From the NCBI RefSeq assembly GCF_903915725.1, contig NZ_CAIWTY010000110.1, positions 1 through 64,000 of the forward strand: a DNA stretch of 64,000 bases, written 5' to 3'. Positions within the stretch are counted from its first letter, which is position 1. Every line of letters starts with the position of its first letter. The notes beneath the pieces are model-generated. The model was not told the origin of the DNA, searched no databases, and saw only the letters and a program-made list of their open reading frames with translations. This document shows positions 43,694-52,751 of this stretch, piece after piece. The DNA comes from an uncultured Rhodopila sp. GTDB taxonomy: Bacteria > Pseudomonadota > Alphaproteobacteria > Acetobacterales > Acetobacteraceae. A program made the position numbers and the translations under genes.

Positions 43694-44617
43694 CTACCGC
43701 GTGGGGCGCGGCGGGGTCTGGGTGTAATCGTAGAAGCCGCGGCCGGTCTTGCGGCCGTACCAGCCGGCTTCGACATACTTCACCAGCAGCGGACACGGCC
43801 GGTACTTGCTGTCGGACAGCCCGTCATACAGCACCTGCATGATCGACAGGCAGGTATCCAGCCCAATGAAGTCCGCCAGTTCCAGCGGCCCCATCGGATG
43901 GTTCGCACCCAGCTTCATCGCGTCGTCGATCGCCGACACCGGGGCCACGCCCTCATACAACGCAAACACCGCCTCATTGATCATCGGCACCAGGATGCGG
44001 TTGACGATGAACGCCGGGAAGTCCTCGGCCACCGCGCTGGTCTTGCCCAGCTTGTGCGCCAACGCCTTCACCGCCTGGAACGTCGGTTCGTCCGTGGCGA
44101 TGCCGCGGATGATCTCCACCAGTTTCATGACCGGAACCGGGTTCATGAAGTGCATGCCGATGAACTTCTCCGGCCGATCGGTCGCCGCGCCGAGGCGGGT
44201 GATCGAGATCGAGGAGGTGTTCGACGCGATCAGGGCGGACGGCTTCAAATGCGGGATCAACGCCTTGAACACCACCCGCTTGAGGTCTTCCTTTTCCGTC
44301 GCCGCCTCGATCACGAAATCCGCGTCCGAGAGCGCCGCGTAGTCGGTCGAGGTCGTCACCAGAGCGAGGGCGTTGTCCCGCTGATCCGGCGTGATCAACG
44401 AACGGCGGACCTGGCGGTCCAGATTGCGGCCGAGATTCGCCTCGGCCTTGGTCAGCACATCCTGCTTGATATCGACGATCGTGACCGGCAGGCCGGCGAT
44501 GGCGCAGACATGGGCGATACCGGTGCCCATCTGGCCGGCGCCGATGATGCCGACCGACCGGATATCCGGCGTGTCGATGGCGGTGAACCCGGCGGTTGGC
44601 TGGACGTCACTGGACAT
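43694..44617 (-). CDS. hbd: 3-hydroxybutyryl-CoA dehydrogenase
   Basis: NAD-linked 3-hydroxyacyl-CoA dehydrogenase of 307 residues. The N-terminal Rossmann fold has GIIGAGQMGTGIAHVCAIAG followed by VDIK. The catalytic region contains FIGMHFMNPVPVMKLVEIIR and the dimerisation domain includes FPAFIVNRILVPMINEAVFA and LGANHPMGPLELADFIGLDT. It oxidises (S)-3-hydroxybutyryl-CoA to acetoacetyl-CoA or the reverse. It follows etfA with no gap, so the etfB-etfA-hbd order is an operon. PaaH-like phenylacetate function is an alternative. Confidence 0.92.
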   Translation of the reverse strand: MSSDVQPTAGFTAIDTPDIRSVGIIGAGQMGTGIAHVCAIAGLPVTIVDIKQDVLTKAEANLGRNLDRQVRRSLITPDQRDNALALVTTSTDYAALSDADFVIEAATEKEDLKRVVFKALIPHLKPSALIASNTSSISITRLGAATDRPEKFIGMHFMNPVPVMKLVEIIRGIATDEPTFQAVKALAHKLGKTSAVAEDFPAFIVNRILVPMINEAVFALYEGVAPVSAIDDAMKLGANHPMGPLELADFIGLDTCLSIMQVLYDGLSDSKYRPCPLLVKYVEAGWYGRKTGRGFYDYTQTPPRPTR

Positions 44618-45553
44618 TCACGAGCGCTCCAATTCCGCTGCCAGTTCCGGCAGCGCGGTAAACAGGTCAGCAACCAGGCCGTAATCAGCCACCTGGAAGA
44701 TGGGCGCTTCCTCGTCCTTATTGATCGCGACAATTACCTTGCTGTCCTTCATCCCGGCAAGGTGCTGAATGGCGCCGGAAATGCCGACCGCAATGTACAG
44801 GTCCGGCGCAACGATTTTTCCGGTCTGGCCGACCTGGAACTCATTGGGCACGAAGCCGGCGTCGACCGCGGCGCGGGAGGCGCCAACGGCGGCACCGAGC
44901 TTATCAGCAATCGGCTCGATAAGCTTGAAGTTTTCTCCGTTCTGCATGCCGCGCCCGCCGGAGATGACAACCCGGGCGGCGGTCAGCTCCGGCCGCTCGC
45001 TCTTGGACAGTTCGGTGGAGACGAATTTGGAAAGGCCGGGCAGGTCGCCGACGGTCACGGCTTCGATCGGCGCGCTGCCGCCCTCGGCCGCGACGGGGTC
45101 GAAGCTGGCGGCGCGGACGGTGATGATTTTTTTGCTGTCGGACGACTTCACCGTCGCCATGCCGTTGCCGGCATAGATCGGGCGAACGAACGTGTCGGCA
45201 TCCACGACATGCGCGATGTCGCTGATCGGCTGGAGGTCCAGCAGCGCGGCGACGCGCGGCAGCACGTTCTTGCCGACGGCGGTGGTGGCGGCCAGGATGT
45301 GCGTATAGTTCGGTGCCAAAGCGACCAACAGCGCGGCTGTCGGCTCTGCCAGCAGGTGGTCCAGCGCCGGATTGTCGGCGACAAGCACCTTGGTCACGCC
45401 CGGCAGCTTCGCCGCCGCGGCCGAGGCGCCTGACAGGTCAACGCCCGCCACCAGCACATGCACATCGCCCAGGGCGGATGCGGCGGCCACCGCGCTGCGC
45501 GACGGCTGCTTGATGCCGGCATGATCGAATTCGAGAAGGACCAGGCTCGTCAT
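44618..45553 (-). CDS. etfA: electron transfer flavoprotein alpha subunit
   Basis: FAD-carrying subunit, 311 residues. The C-terminal FAD-binding block is ISGAIQHLAGMKDSKVIVAI, then NKDEEAPIFQVADYGLVADL. TAARVVISGGRGMQNGENFK and VGQTGKIVAPDLYIAVG are also typical. It receives electrons from acyl-CoA dehydrogenases, including the three encoded in this window, and passes them to ETF-quinone oxidoreductase (not seen here). It lies 2 bases after etfB and directly before hbd. Confidence 0.95.
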   Translation of the reverse strand: MTSLVLLEFDHAGIKQPSRSAVAAASALGDVHVLVAGVDLSGASAAAAKLPGVTKVLVADNPALDHLLAEPTAALLVALAPNYTHILAATTAVGKNVLPRVAALLDLQPISDIAHVVDADTFVRPIYAGNGMATVKSSDSKKIITVRAASFDPVAAEGGSAPIEAVTVGDLPGLSKFVSTELSKSERPELTAARVVISGGRGMQNGENFKLIEPIADKLGAAVGASRAAVDAGFVPNEFQVGQTGKIVAPDLYIAVGISGAIQHLAGMKDSKVIVAINKDEEAPIFQVADYGLVADLFTALPELAAELERS

Positions 45554-45555
45554 CG

Positions 45556-46305
45556 TCAGATCACCTTCGCTTCAGTCTTGAGCTTGCCGACAAGTTCCGC
45601 CACCGTCTTGACCTTGACGCCGGCCTTGCGCTTGGGCGGCTCCTCCACCTTCAGGACGGTCAGCCGCGGCGTGACATCGACCCCCAGATCGGCCGGCTTG
45701 ACGTTGGCGATCGGTTTCTTCCGCGCCTTCATGATATTCGGCAGCGAGGCGTAGCGAGGCTCGTTCAGCCGCAGATCGGTTGTGATGATCGCGGGAAGGT
45801 TCAGCGCCACCGTCTCCAGCCCGCCATCGACCTCACGCGTGACGGTGGCGATGTCGCCGGCGACCTCGACCTTGCTGGCGAAGGTGCCCTGCGGCCAGCC
45901 GAGCAGCGCGGCGAGCATCTGGCCCGTGGCGCTCATGTCGTCGTCGATCGCCTGTTTGCCGAGGATAACGAGCTGCGGCTTTTCCTGCTCCACGATCGCC
46001 TTCAGCAGCTTGGCGACGGCCAGTTGCTGCAATTCGTCGGTGCTTTCCACCAGGATGCCGCGATCAGCGCCCATCGCCAGAGCGGTTCGAAGCGTTTCCG
46101 AGCACTGCGGAACGCCCATGGAGATGGCGACGATCTCGGTCGCGACGCCTTTCTCCTTCAAGCGGACGGCCTCCTCGACGGCGATTTCATCGAACGGATT
46201 CATCGACATCTTGACCCCGGAGGTCTCGATGCCGGAGCCGTCGGTTTTCACACGGACCTTGACGTTGTAGTCAACAACCCGCTTGACGGGGACGAGTATT
46301 TTCAT
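45556..46305 (-). CDS. etfB: electron transfer flavoprotein beta subunit
   Basis: AMP-binding beta subunit, 249 residues. It starts [20 protein letters not shown] and contains [40 protein letters not shown] and [20 protein letters not shown], all standard for EtfB. It is the first gene of the etfB-etfA-hbd operon. The about 150 bases upstream separate it from the HIG1-like gene and probably hold the promoter. Confidence 0.95.
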   Translation of the reverse strand: MKILVPVKRVVDYNVKVRVKTDGSGIETSGVKMSMNPFDEIAVEEAVRLKEKGVATEIVAISMGVPQCSETLRTALAMGADRGILVESTDELQQLAVAKLLKAIVEQEKPQLVILGKQAIDDDMSATGQMLAALLGWPQGTFASKVEVAGDIATVTREVDGGLETVALNLPAIITTDLRLNEPRYASLPNIMKARKKPIANVKPADLGVDVTPRLTVLKVEEPPKRKAGVKVKTVAELVGKLKTEAKVI

Positions 46306-46458
46306 GGGAAACCGGACCGCTTCCTTGGGACGTTGGTGGACGCGGATGTAAACGGCCGGGGCCCGTCTTGGTGGCGAGCCTCGCCTGTTCGCACCTGCAA
46401 AAGGGGATGCGGACCATATTCACGCGGTTTCCCGGTGTCAAACGACTCCGGTTGCGGG

Positions 46459-46650
46459 TCAGGACCGCAGTAGGCTCATCATGACGACCAGCAGGACGAT
46501 GGCGCTGGCCTGCAGGATGACGCGCCAGCGCATCAGCTTGTTGGACCGCTGAGGGTCAGGTTCGCGGACCATCCCGAGCATGCCGGCAATCAGCACGCCC
46601 AGCGTGGCCAGAAGGAGGATACCAACCAGGACCGTGAGAAATGTGTGCAT
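46459..46650 (-). CDS. small twin-transmembrane HIG1-like protein
   Basis: A 63-residue inner-membrane protein. It has two hydrophobic segments (about 6-27 and 46-60) separated by a loop with SNKLMRWRVILQ, the conserved HIG1-domain signature. Mitochondrial HIG1 proteins assist cytochrome c oxidase; bacterial ones are thought to do something similar. It is upstream of etfB in the same direction with about 150 bases between, so an operon is not certain. No cox genes are in the window. Confidence 0.8.
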   Translation of the reverse strand: MHTFLTVLVGILLLATLGVLIAGMLGMVREPDPQRSNKLMRWRVILQASAIVLLVVMMSLLRS

Positions 46651-46706
46651 GGAGGGATACTAAGGCGATGCCCAAGAATAAGCGAATCGGGCGACTGACT
46701 TTGGCC

Positions 46707-46784
46707 CGTCATGGCCCGGCTCGTCCGGGCCACCCATCGCGGCAGGCTGCTGGTATAGGTGGCCCGGACAAGCCGGGCCATGAC
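46707..46784. repeat. palindromic intergenic repeat, family 1
   Basis: Arms 46707-46736 and 46755-46784 pair with two mismatches, around a linker (CGCGGCAGGCTGC) that shares CGCGGCA and TGCTGG-like sequence with the 27079 copy. Same orientation as that copy. Located between the HIG1-like gene and the AAA ATPase remnant. Confidence 0.86.
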
Positions 46785-46908
46785 AAGGAGGGAAGGACGC
46801 CCGACTGAAGCGGTAATTGTTGAGCGTCGCCTAAGCAGAGCGAGTGATGCGGGTCCAGCGGCCGGGATGGCGGACTGGGCTCGGCACGCTCTTACCGTTG
46901 CGGGGATC

Positions 46909-46942
46909 GCCGTTGGACGAGTGAGCGCCTCGTTCCAACGGC
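46909..46942. repeat. imperfect hairpin beside the AAA ATPase remnant
   Basis: GCCGTTGGACGAG (46909-46921) and CTCGTTCCAACGGC (46929-46942) pair as a 13-bp stem with one bulged base and a 7-base loop. It lies just beyond the point where the AAA ATPase frame is cut. It could be a terminator or one end of a small mobile element; no matching second end was found. Confidence 0.35.
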
Positions 46943-46976
46943 GACAAGGGCATACCCGTCGGGGTAGGCCCGATCG

Positions 46977-47231
46977 TCATGACCCGATCAAGCGTCCCGG
47001 CCAACACCGGTGCCCCCGCAGTGCCTGAAAGATGCCGGGCATGCGGTGGACTTCATCGAAAATGACGAGTTCATCGGCGTGCGCAGCGAGGTAGAGTTCG
47101 GGCTCGCTCAACCTGGCCCGGTCGGCGTCCGATTCCAGATCGAGGTAGAGCGATGGCCGGGTTGCGCCAATCTCAAGCGCGAGCGTCGTTTTGCCGACCT
47201 GATACGGACCGAGCAAGGCAATGGCGGGCAA
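46977..47231 (-). pseudogene. truncated AAA ATPase (AAA_14/DUF4143 type) fragment
   Basis: Only the N-terminal P-loop part of a DUF4143-type ATPase remains: PAIALLGPYQVGKTTLALEI (Walker A), then RPSLYLDLESDADRARL and ELVIFDEVHRMPGIFQALRG (Walker B). After LRG the sequence leaves the family, and a stop follows after 11 residues. The full protein is normally about 370-400 residues, so at least three quarters is lost. The 5' end is also unclear: homologous-looking residues (LTSRLIHLPDRL) continue upstream of the TTG at 47231, with no obvious start. Confidence 0.75.
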
Positions 47232-47280
47232 TCGGTCGGGCAGATGGATGAGGCGAGACGTCAGCGACGGCCAATCATCC

Positions 47281-47313
47281 TCGCAATCCTGGAGATAGAC
47301 TCCAGGATTGCGA
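47281..47313. repeat. perfect 14-bp hairpin upstream of the AAA remnant
   Basis: TCGCAATCCTGGAG (47281-47294) and CTCCAGGATTGCGA (47300-47313) form a perfect stem with a 5-base loop (ATAGA). A TTT follows on the plus strand, so it could terminate rightward transcripts. It may instead be a leftover inverted repeat from the event that truncated the ATPase. The rest of 47314-47520 shows no convincing gene. Confidence 0.45.
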
Positions 47314-47520
47314 TTTACATGTTGACCGGGCTGGCCCCGTCCAGCTTGGCGCCGAAACAGGGAGTGCAGGCACCATTAAGGGCGGCCACGACTGCTTCAC
47401 TGAGGCTCGCGCCGGGCGATCGGGAGTGACGCGACTCGACGGGATCTGGTTATCGTCGTCGATAGCGGGGTAGCCGAACCTTCGGGCAGTGCGGCGGCCA
47501 CGGCATAGGGGGACAGAGCG

Positions 47521-50070
47521 ATGCCGGATGGTGCGGATCTTCAACTGATTGAGGGCCGGGCGGGCCGCCGCGCAGGGCGCGCGAAAGCGTTGCGCGCCGA
47601 TGGCGCGGCGACCAAGGTTGGCCGCAAGAAGCGGAAGGCGGCTAAACAGCCGAAACTGTCGCGCATCCAGCCGCCCGAGGGCGTCTCGCTGGATGAGTGG
47701 CAGCGCGGACTGCGGCGGCAGTTCGGGCGCGACCAGGTCTTCGGGCTGGAAAATATCGGCGGCGAACCGATCTTTTCCGAGTTCCGGGTCAGCAACCCGG
47801 CATCCCGGTCCAGCTATCGCGTCGCCATCCGCGGTCTGCTGCCGGGCAGCAACTATTGTTCCTGCCCGGACTATGCGACCGGCGACCTTGGCACCTGCAA
47901 GCATATCGAATTCACCCTGGCACAGCTTGAGAAGAAGCGCGGCGCCCGCTCCGCGCTGAAGCGCGGCTGGCAGCCGCCGTATTCCGAGTTGTTCCTGCGC
48001 TATCGGGGACGGCGCGGCGTCCATTTCAGGGCCGGATCGGATTGCCCGGCTTCGGTGCTGCGGGCCGCGTCCGGTCTGTTCGATGCCGGACAGGACGGCC
48101 TGCTGGCGGAGGAGCGCTTCGACGCGCTGGAACCGTTCCTGCAACTGGCGTCGGAGGCCGAACACGAACTGCGCGTCTATGACGATGCGCTGGACTTCAT
48201 CGCCGGGCGGCGCGACGCAGAACGGCGCGGCGCAAAGCTCGCCGAATTGTTCCCCGGCGACGGGTCCGCCCCCGGTCTGGCAGACTTGCTGAAGGCGCCA
48301 CTGTATCCGTACCAGGCCGAGGGGGCGCTGTTTGCGGTGCGCGCCGGGCGCGCGCTGATCGCCGACGACATGGGCCTGGGCAAAACCATCCAGGCCATCG
48401 CAGCGACGGAGATCCTGGCGCGTCATTTTGGCGTTGCAAAGGTTCTGGTGATCTGCCCGACCTCATTGAAATACCAGTGGCAGAGCGAGATCTCGCGCTT
48501 CACCGGCCGCACCGGCGGGGACGCGCCACGTGTCATCGCCGGCGGCCGGGCACAGCGGCAAAAGGAGTACGCCGCTGAAGATTTCTGCAAGATCACCAAC
48601 TACGAGAAGCTGCAGCCGGACCTCGACCTGATCGCCGCCTGGGCGCCGGACCTGGTGATCGTGGATGAGGCGCAGCGCGTGAAGAACTGGAACACCATCG
48701 CCGCGCGCGCGCTGAAGCGTATCGACAGTCCTTACGCCATCGTGCTGACCGGCACACCGCTGGAGAACAAGCTGGAGGAACTGATCTCCATCGTGCAGTT
48801 TGTCGATCAGCATCGGCTGGGGCCGACCTGGAAGCTGCTGCATGAGCACCAGGTGAAGGACGACAGCGGCCGGGTGACCGGCTACACCGGTCTGGAGAAG
48901 ATCGGCCAGACTCTGGCGCCGGTCATGATCCGCCGGCGCAAGTCTGAGGTGTTGCTGCAACTGCCCGGGCGAACCGATCAGAATCTGCTGGTTCCGATGA
49001 CGGAAATGCAGATCAAGTTCCACCAGGAGAACGCGGAAACCGTCGTCCGTATCGTCGCTCGCTGGCGGCGGATGAAGTTCCTGTCCGAGGCGGATCAGCG
49101 GCGGCTGACCTGCGCACTGCAGAACATGCGCATGTCGTGCAACAGCACCTACCTGCTCGATCAGACATCCGATCACGGGGTCAAGGCCGACGAACTCGGG
49201 TCGTTGCTGGACGGGCTGTTCGTCGATCCCGAAGCGAAGGTCGTTGTGTTCTCGCAGTGGACGCGCACGCACGACATCCTGATCCGCCGGCTGGAGGCGC
49301 GCGATATCGGCTATGTGAGCTTCCACGGCGGCGTGCCGTCGGAGCAGCGCATGGCGCTGGTCGAGCAGTTCCGCAACGATCCGGCGTGCCGCGTGTTCCT
49401 GTCCACCGATGCCGGCAGCACCGGCCTGAACCTTCAGCATGCCTCGACGCTGGTGAACATAGACCTGCCGTGGAACCCGGCGGTGCTGGAACAGCGCATC
49501 GCCCGCATCCACCGCATGGGCCAGACGCGGCCGATCCAGGTGATCAATTTCGTTTCCAAGGGAACGATCGAGGAGGGCATGCTGTCGGTGCTGGCATTCA
49601 AGCGCTCACTGTCCGCCGGCATCCTCGACGGCGGCAGCACGGAAATTTCTCTGGGTGGCTCGCGCCTGACCCGGTTCATGGAGGAGGTCGAAAACGTCAC
49701 CGGCCGGATGGGCGAGGGTGAAGCGGTGCCACCGGCTGAGGAGGTGGCGAATATCGTTACGGCCGAAGGCGCCGCGGACGATGACTTCGATGCGCTGGTC
49801 GTCGCCGATGCGATGGCCCGGTCTTCCGGAAAAGCCCCGCCGCCGCCGGCAACCGATCCGTGGCAGACGCTACTGCAGGTAGGCGTGCAGTTCGTTTCGG
49901 CACTGGCATCGGCCGGCGATCCGAAGGCGCCGGCACATCCCTGGGTCGAGCGCGATCCGGCTACCGGTGCGCAAAGCCTGCGCATGCCGCTGCCGCCACC
50001 GGATGCCGCTCTGCGCATCGCGGACGCACTGTCGATGCTGGCGGAACGGTTACGGGGATCGTCCCGGTAA
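47521..50070 (+). CDS. SNF2-family helicase with SWIM zinc finger
   Basis: A predicted DNA-dependent ATPase of 849 residues. A basic N-terminal tail is followed by a SWIM zinc finger (Cys113, Cys115, Cys126, His128 in CSCPDYATGDLGTCKHIEF). The motor has motif I DDMGLGKTIQ (282-291), motif II DEAQ (382-385), motif III LTGTPLENKLEEL, and the C-terminal lobe with FSQWTRTHDILIRRL, STDAGSTGLNLQHAST and QRIARIHRMGQTRPIQVINF (motifs V and VI). DEAQ in place of DEAH/DEGH is common in bacterial members. It probably remodels protein-DNA complexes or RNA polymerase. The C-terminal about 150 residues are acidic and unrecognised. The MscS gene lies downstream in the same direction. Confidence 0.9.
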   Translation: MPDGADLQLIEGRAGRRAGRAKALRADGAATKVGRKKRKAAKQPKLSRIQPPEGVSLDEWQRGLRRQFGRDQVFGLENIGGEPIFSEFRVSNPASRSSYRVAIRGLLPGSNYCSCPDYATGDLGTCKHIEFTLAQLEKKRGARSALKRGWQPPYSELFLRYRGRRGVHFRAGSDCPASVLRAASGLFDAGQDGLLAEERFDALEPFLQLASEAEHELRVYDDALDFIAGRRDAERRGAKLAELFPGDGSAPGLADLLKAPLYPYQAEGALFAVRAGRALIADDMGLGKTIQAIAATEILARHFGVAKVLVICPTSLKYQWQSEISRFTGRTGGDAPRVIAGGRAQRQKEYAAEDFCKITNYEKLQPDLDLIAAWAPDLVIVDEAQRVKNWNTIAARALKRIDSPYAIVLTGTPLENKLEELISIVQFVDQHRLGPTWKLLHEHQVKDDSGRVTGYTGLEKIGQTLAPVMIRRRKSEVLLQLPGRTDQNLLVPMTEMQIKFHQENAETVVRIVARWRRMKFLSEADQRRLTCALQNMRMSCNSTYLLDQTSDHGVKADELGSLLDGLFVDPEAKVVVFSQWTRTHDILIRRLEARDIGYVSFHGGVPSEQRMALVEQFRNDPACRVFLSTDAGSTGLNLQHASTLVNIDLPWNPAVLEQRIARIHRMGQTRPIQVINFVSKGTIEEGMLSVLAFKRSLSAGILDGGSTEISLGGSRLTRFMEEVENVTGRMGEGEAVPPAEEVANIVTAEGAADDDFDALVVADAMARSSGKAPPPPATDPWQTLLQVGVQFVSALASAGDPKAPAHPWVERDPATGAQSLRMPLPPPDAALRIADALSMLAERLRGSSR

Positions 50071-50129
50071 ACGATCCCGCACTGAAATAACGCTGGAGAG
50101 AGACTGATTATGCAACCACCTCCCGCCGG

Positions 50130-50234
50130 TCAGTTCCGACGGGAAAGCATGGCCGTGACCGCCAACAGACCGAGCCACAACAGTGGTAGAACGACGCGCC
50201 GGACCAGCCCGGGTTCGCCCCAATCCTTTGGCAT
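50130..50234 (-). CDS. possible 34-residue single-pass membrane peptide
   Basis: A short minus-strand frame between two rightward genes encodes MPKDWGEPGLVRRVVLPLLW followed by LGLLAVTAMLSRRN: a polar N-terminus, one hydrophobic helix and an Arg-rich end. No ribosome-binding site is evident. It is antisense to no known gene but opposes the direction of both neighbours. It could be a genuine small protein or chance. Confidence 0.28.
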   Translation of the reverse strand: MPKDWGEPGLVRRVVLPLLWLGLLAVTAMLSRRN

Positions 50235-50282
50235 GCCGGGTTTGAGTTGACCCGCCCGCGGCTTTCGTGGTCGTACGCGCCG

Positions 50283-52751
50283 ATGATACGCGCGTTGTTC
50301 ATCCTCATCTGCTTTCTCGTGCTGATCCCGGGCATCCCGGCGGTTGCGCAGACGCCGCCGGAGCAGGACGCGCCGGCGGCACCGGCACCAACACCCGCGC
50401 CCCCCCCCGCGCCACCCCCCGCGCCGGCGCATACTCCGCCCGCGCCGAGTGGCATCTCGGCGGATCAGGCGCGCACGGCGCTGGATGTGCTGAACGATCC
50501 GGCCAAGCGGGCCGCTTTCGCCGCCACACTGGGCGCGATCGTCAAGGCTCAATCCGCCCAGCCGGGCGCGCCCGCGGCGCCAGGCAAGCCCGCCGAACCG
50601 GCTGCACCGGAAACCAAGGTGCAGGGGATCACGATCCCGCTGGCGCCCGATAGTTTGGGCGCCCAGGTGCTCGTCTCAGCCTCCCAATTCGCCAGCAAGC
50701 TAGGCGACGAGGCGCTGGATGCGCTGGATACCGTGCAGAGCCTGCCGCTGCTGTATGGCTGGGCGGTCGTTATGGCGACCAATCCCGTCGCCCGCGACCT
50801 GCTGGCGGATGTTGCCTGGCGGGCCGCTCTCGCCCTGGCCGTCGCCGCGGCGGTCGAATACGCGCTGAGGCGGGCGCTGCGCAGGCCGATCGGCAGGTTG
50901 GAGGCGCTCGCCCCGGCGAAAACGCCTGACGAACCGGACGAGCCGGCCACTCCGCTGCCGGAGGAGGAGGAAGCCGTCGCCCGCGCCGAGGCGGGCGACA
51001 TCGAGGCACCGATCGCCGATCGGCGGAAGCCATCCGCCTGGGTGTTCCTCCGCCGTGTCCCGCTGGTGATAGGCCGCCTGCTGCTCGAACTGGTTCCCGT
51101 GCTGGCGATCGCCGTCACCGGGCACCTGTTCGCCGCCTCCAGCCTCGGCGGCCAGACCGTCAGCCGCCTCATTATCCTGGCGGTGATCGATTCCTATGCC
51201 GTCTGCGAGGCGATTCTGTCCGTCACGCGGATGCTGCTGTCGCCCGGCGCCTCCCGCCTGCGGCTGTTCCATTTGGGCGACGACACCGCCGCCTACCTGA
51301 CGCGCTGGACCCGGCGTCTGGTTCTGATCGCCGTGTTCGGCTACGCGATCGGGGAGGTCGGGCTGCTGCTCGGACTATCGGACGTGGCGCACGATCTATT
51401 GCAGAAGTCTGTCGGCCTGGTGCTGCACATTTGCCTGGCGGTCATCATCGTTCAGAAGCGCCGGGCCGTGCGGCGGTGGCTGCGCGCGCCTGACGGGGCC
51501 GCTGGCTTTATGCCCATGGCGCGCAACCGTCTCGCGGCCGTTTGGCACTGGATCGCACTGTTCGTGGTGGCCTCGATCTGGCTGGTTTATGCGGTCGAGT
51601 TGCCGCATGGCTATGCCGAGGGGCTGCATTACTGCGTCGTGACCGCGCTGGTGCTCATTGGCGCCCGCATCACGCTGCTGGTTCTGCTGGGCGCGGTTGA
51701 CCGGTTCATGCGGCCCGCCGCCGACTCGGCAAGTCCGTTTCCGTTGATGGAACACAGGCTGCGGGTCTACCACCCGGCGGTTTCCCTCGCCTTGCGGCTG
51801 GCGGTCTATATCCTGTGCGTCCTGGGCCTGCTTCAGCTTTACGGCCTGAACACCTTCATCTGGCTGGTCGACAGCAAGCTCGGCCTGCGCATCCTGTCGG
51901 CGGTCGGCACCCTGGTGGCGACGATCGTGCTCGCGTTCGGCCTGTGGGACTTCGCCAACGTGGGCGTGGAGCGGCATCTCGACCGGCTGCAGCGCGAGGC
52001 GCAGATGGCCAAGTCGGCGCGGCTGCGGACGCTGCTGCCGCTGCTGCGCTCCAGCCTGCTGATCACCATCGCGGTCGTCGCCGGACTGACCATCCTCAGT
52101 GAGATCGGCATCAACATCGCCCCGCTGCTGGCCGGCGCCGGCATCATCGGCGTGGCCATCGGCTTCGGCTCACAGAAGCTGGTGCAGGATCTGATCACCG
52201 GCATCTTCCTGCTGCTGGAGAACGCCATGCAAGTCGGCGACACGGTGACGGTGTCCGGCCTGACCGGCGTGGTGGAGGCGCTGTCGGTCCGCACCATCCG
52301 CCTGCGCGCCGGCGACGGATCGGTTCACATCATCCCGTTCAGCTCCGTCACCAGTGTCACCAACGTCAACCGCGGGCTGGGGAACGCGTCCGTGAATGTC
52401 AGCGTTAACTATGACGAGGACACCGACCGGGTCTGTGCGGAGCTCAAATCGATCGTCGCGGGCATGCGCACGGATCCGGCGCTGTCGGCGATGATGCTGA
52501 GCGATTTGCAGCTTTGGGGGGTCGATAAGGTGGATGGCGCGTCGGTGACCATCGCCGGACAGATCGTCTGCACCGATTCCGGCCGCTGGGCGGTGCAGCG
52601 GGAGTTCAACCGGCGGATGAAACGGCGCTTCCAGGAAATCGGGATCAGGGTCTTCAATCCCATTCAGACGGTCAGTTTCTCGGCGTCGTACCCGGACGGC
52701 GCCCCTGCCGGAAAGGCGGACGACATTGGACAAGCTCAGGCCGCTAACTGA
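50283..52751 (+). CDS. large MscS-family mechanosensitive channel
   Basis: An inner-membrane channel of 822 residues, larger than E. coli MscS (286). A Sec signal peptide (MIRALFILICFLVLIPGIPA) is followed by a Pro/Ala-rich segment, then a periplasmic region and roughly eight to ten membrane helices. The pore helix and beta-domain signature is ITGIFLLLENAMQVGDTVTV, preceded by GAGIIGVAIGFGSQKLVQDL. VRTIRLRAGDGSVHIIPFSS and YDEDTDRVCAEL continue the MscS fold. The ATG at 50283 is chosen because the signal peptide begins there; a TTG at 50247 would add 12 residues. It carries a C9 run near the 5' end. It overlaps the dioxygenase gene by 26 bases. Confidence 0.88.
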   Translation: MIRALFILICFLVLIPGIPAVAQTPPEQDAPAAPAPTPAPPPAPPPAPAHTPPAPSGISADQARTALDVLNDPAKRAAFAATLGAIVKAQSAQPGAPAAPGKPAEPAAPETKVQGITIPLAPDSLGAQVLVSASQFASKLGDEALDALDTVQSLPLLYGWAVVMATNPVARDLLADVAWRAALALAVAAAVEYALRRALRRPIGRLEALAPAKTPDEPDEPATPLPEEEEAVARAEAGDIEAPIADRRKPSAWVFLRRVPLVIGRLLLELVPVLAIAVTGHLFAASSLGGQTVSRLIILAVIDSYAVCEAILSVTRMLLSPGASRLRLFHLGDDTAAYLTRWTRRLVLIAVFGYAIGEVGLLLGLSDVAHDLLQKSVGLVLHICLAVIIVQKRRAVRRWLRAPDGAAGFMPMARNRLAAVWHWIALFVVASIWLVYAVELPHGYAEGLHYCVVTALVLIGARITLLVLLGAVDRFMRPAADSASPFPLMEHRLRVYHPAVSLALRLAVYILCVLGLLQLYGLNTFIWLVDSKLGLRILSAVGTLVATIVLAFGLWDFANVGVERHLDRLQREAQMAKSARLRTLLPLLRSSLLITIAVVAGLTILSEIGINIAPLLAGAGIIGVAIGFGSQKLVQDLITGIFLLLENAMQVGDTVTVSGLTGVVEALSVRTIRLRAGDGSVHIIPFSSVTSVTNVNRGLGNASVNVSVNYDEDTDRVCAELKSIVAGMRTDPALSAMMLSDLQLWGVDKVDGASVTIAGQIVCTDSGRWAVQREFNRRMKRRFQEIGIRVFNPIQTVSFSASYPDGAPAGKADDIGQAQAAN

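Noticed and set aside
47275-48426. A 383-codon minus-strand frame overlapping the SNF2 gene start.
   Set aside because: No recognisable motif and opposite to a clear SWIM-SNF2 gene.
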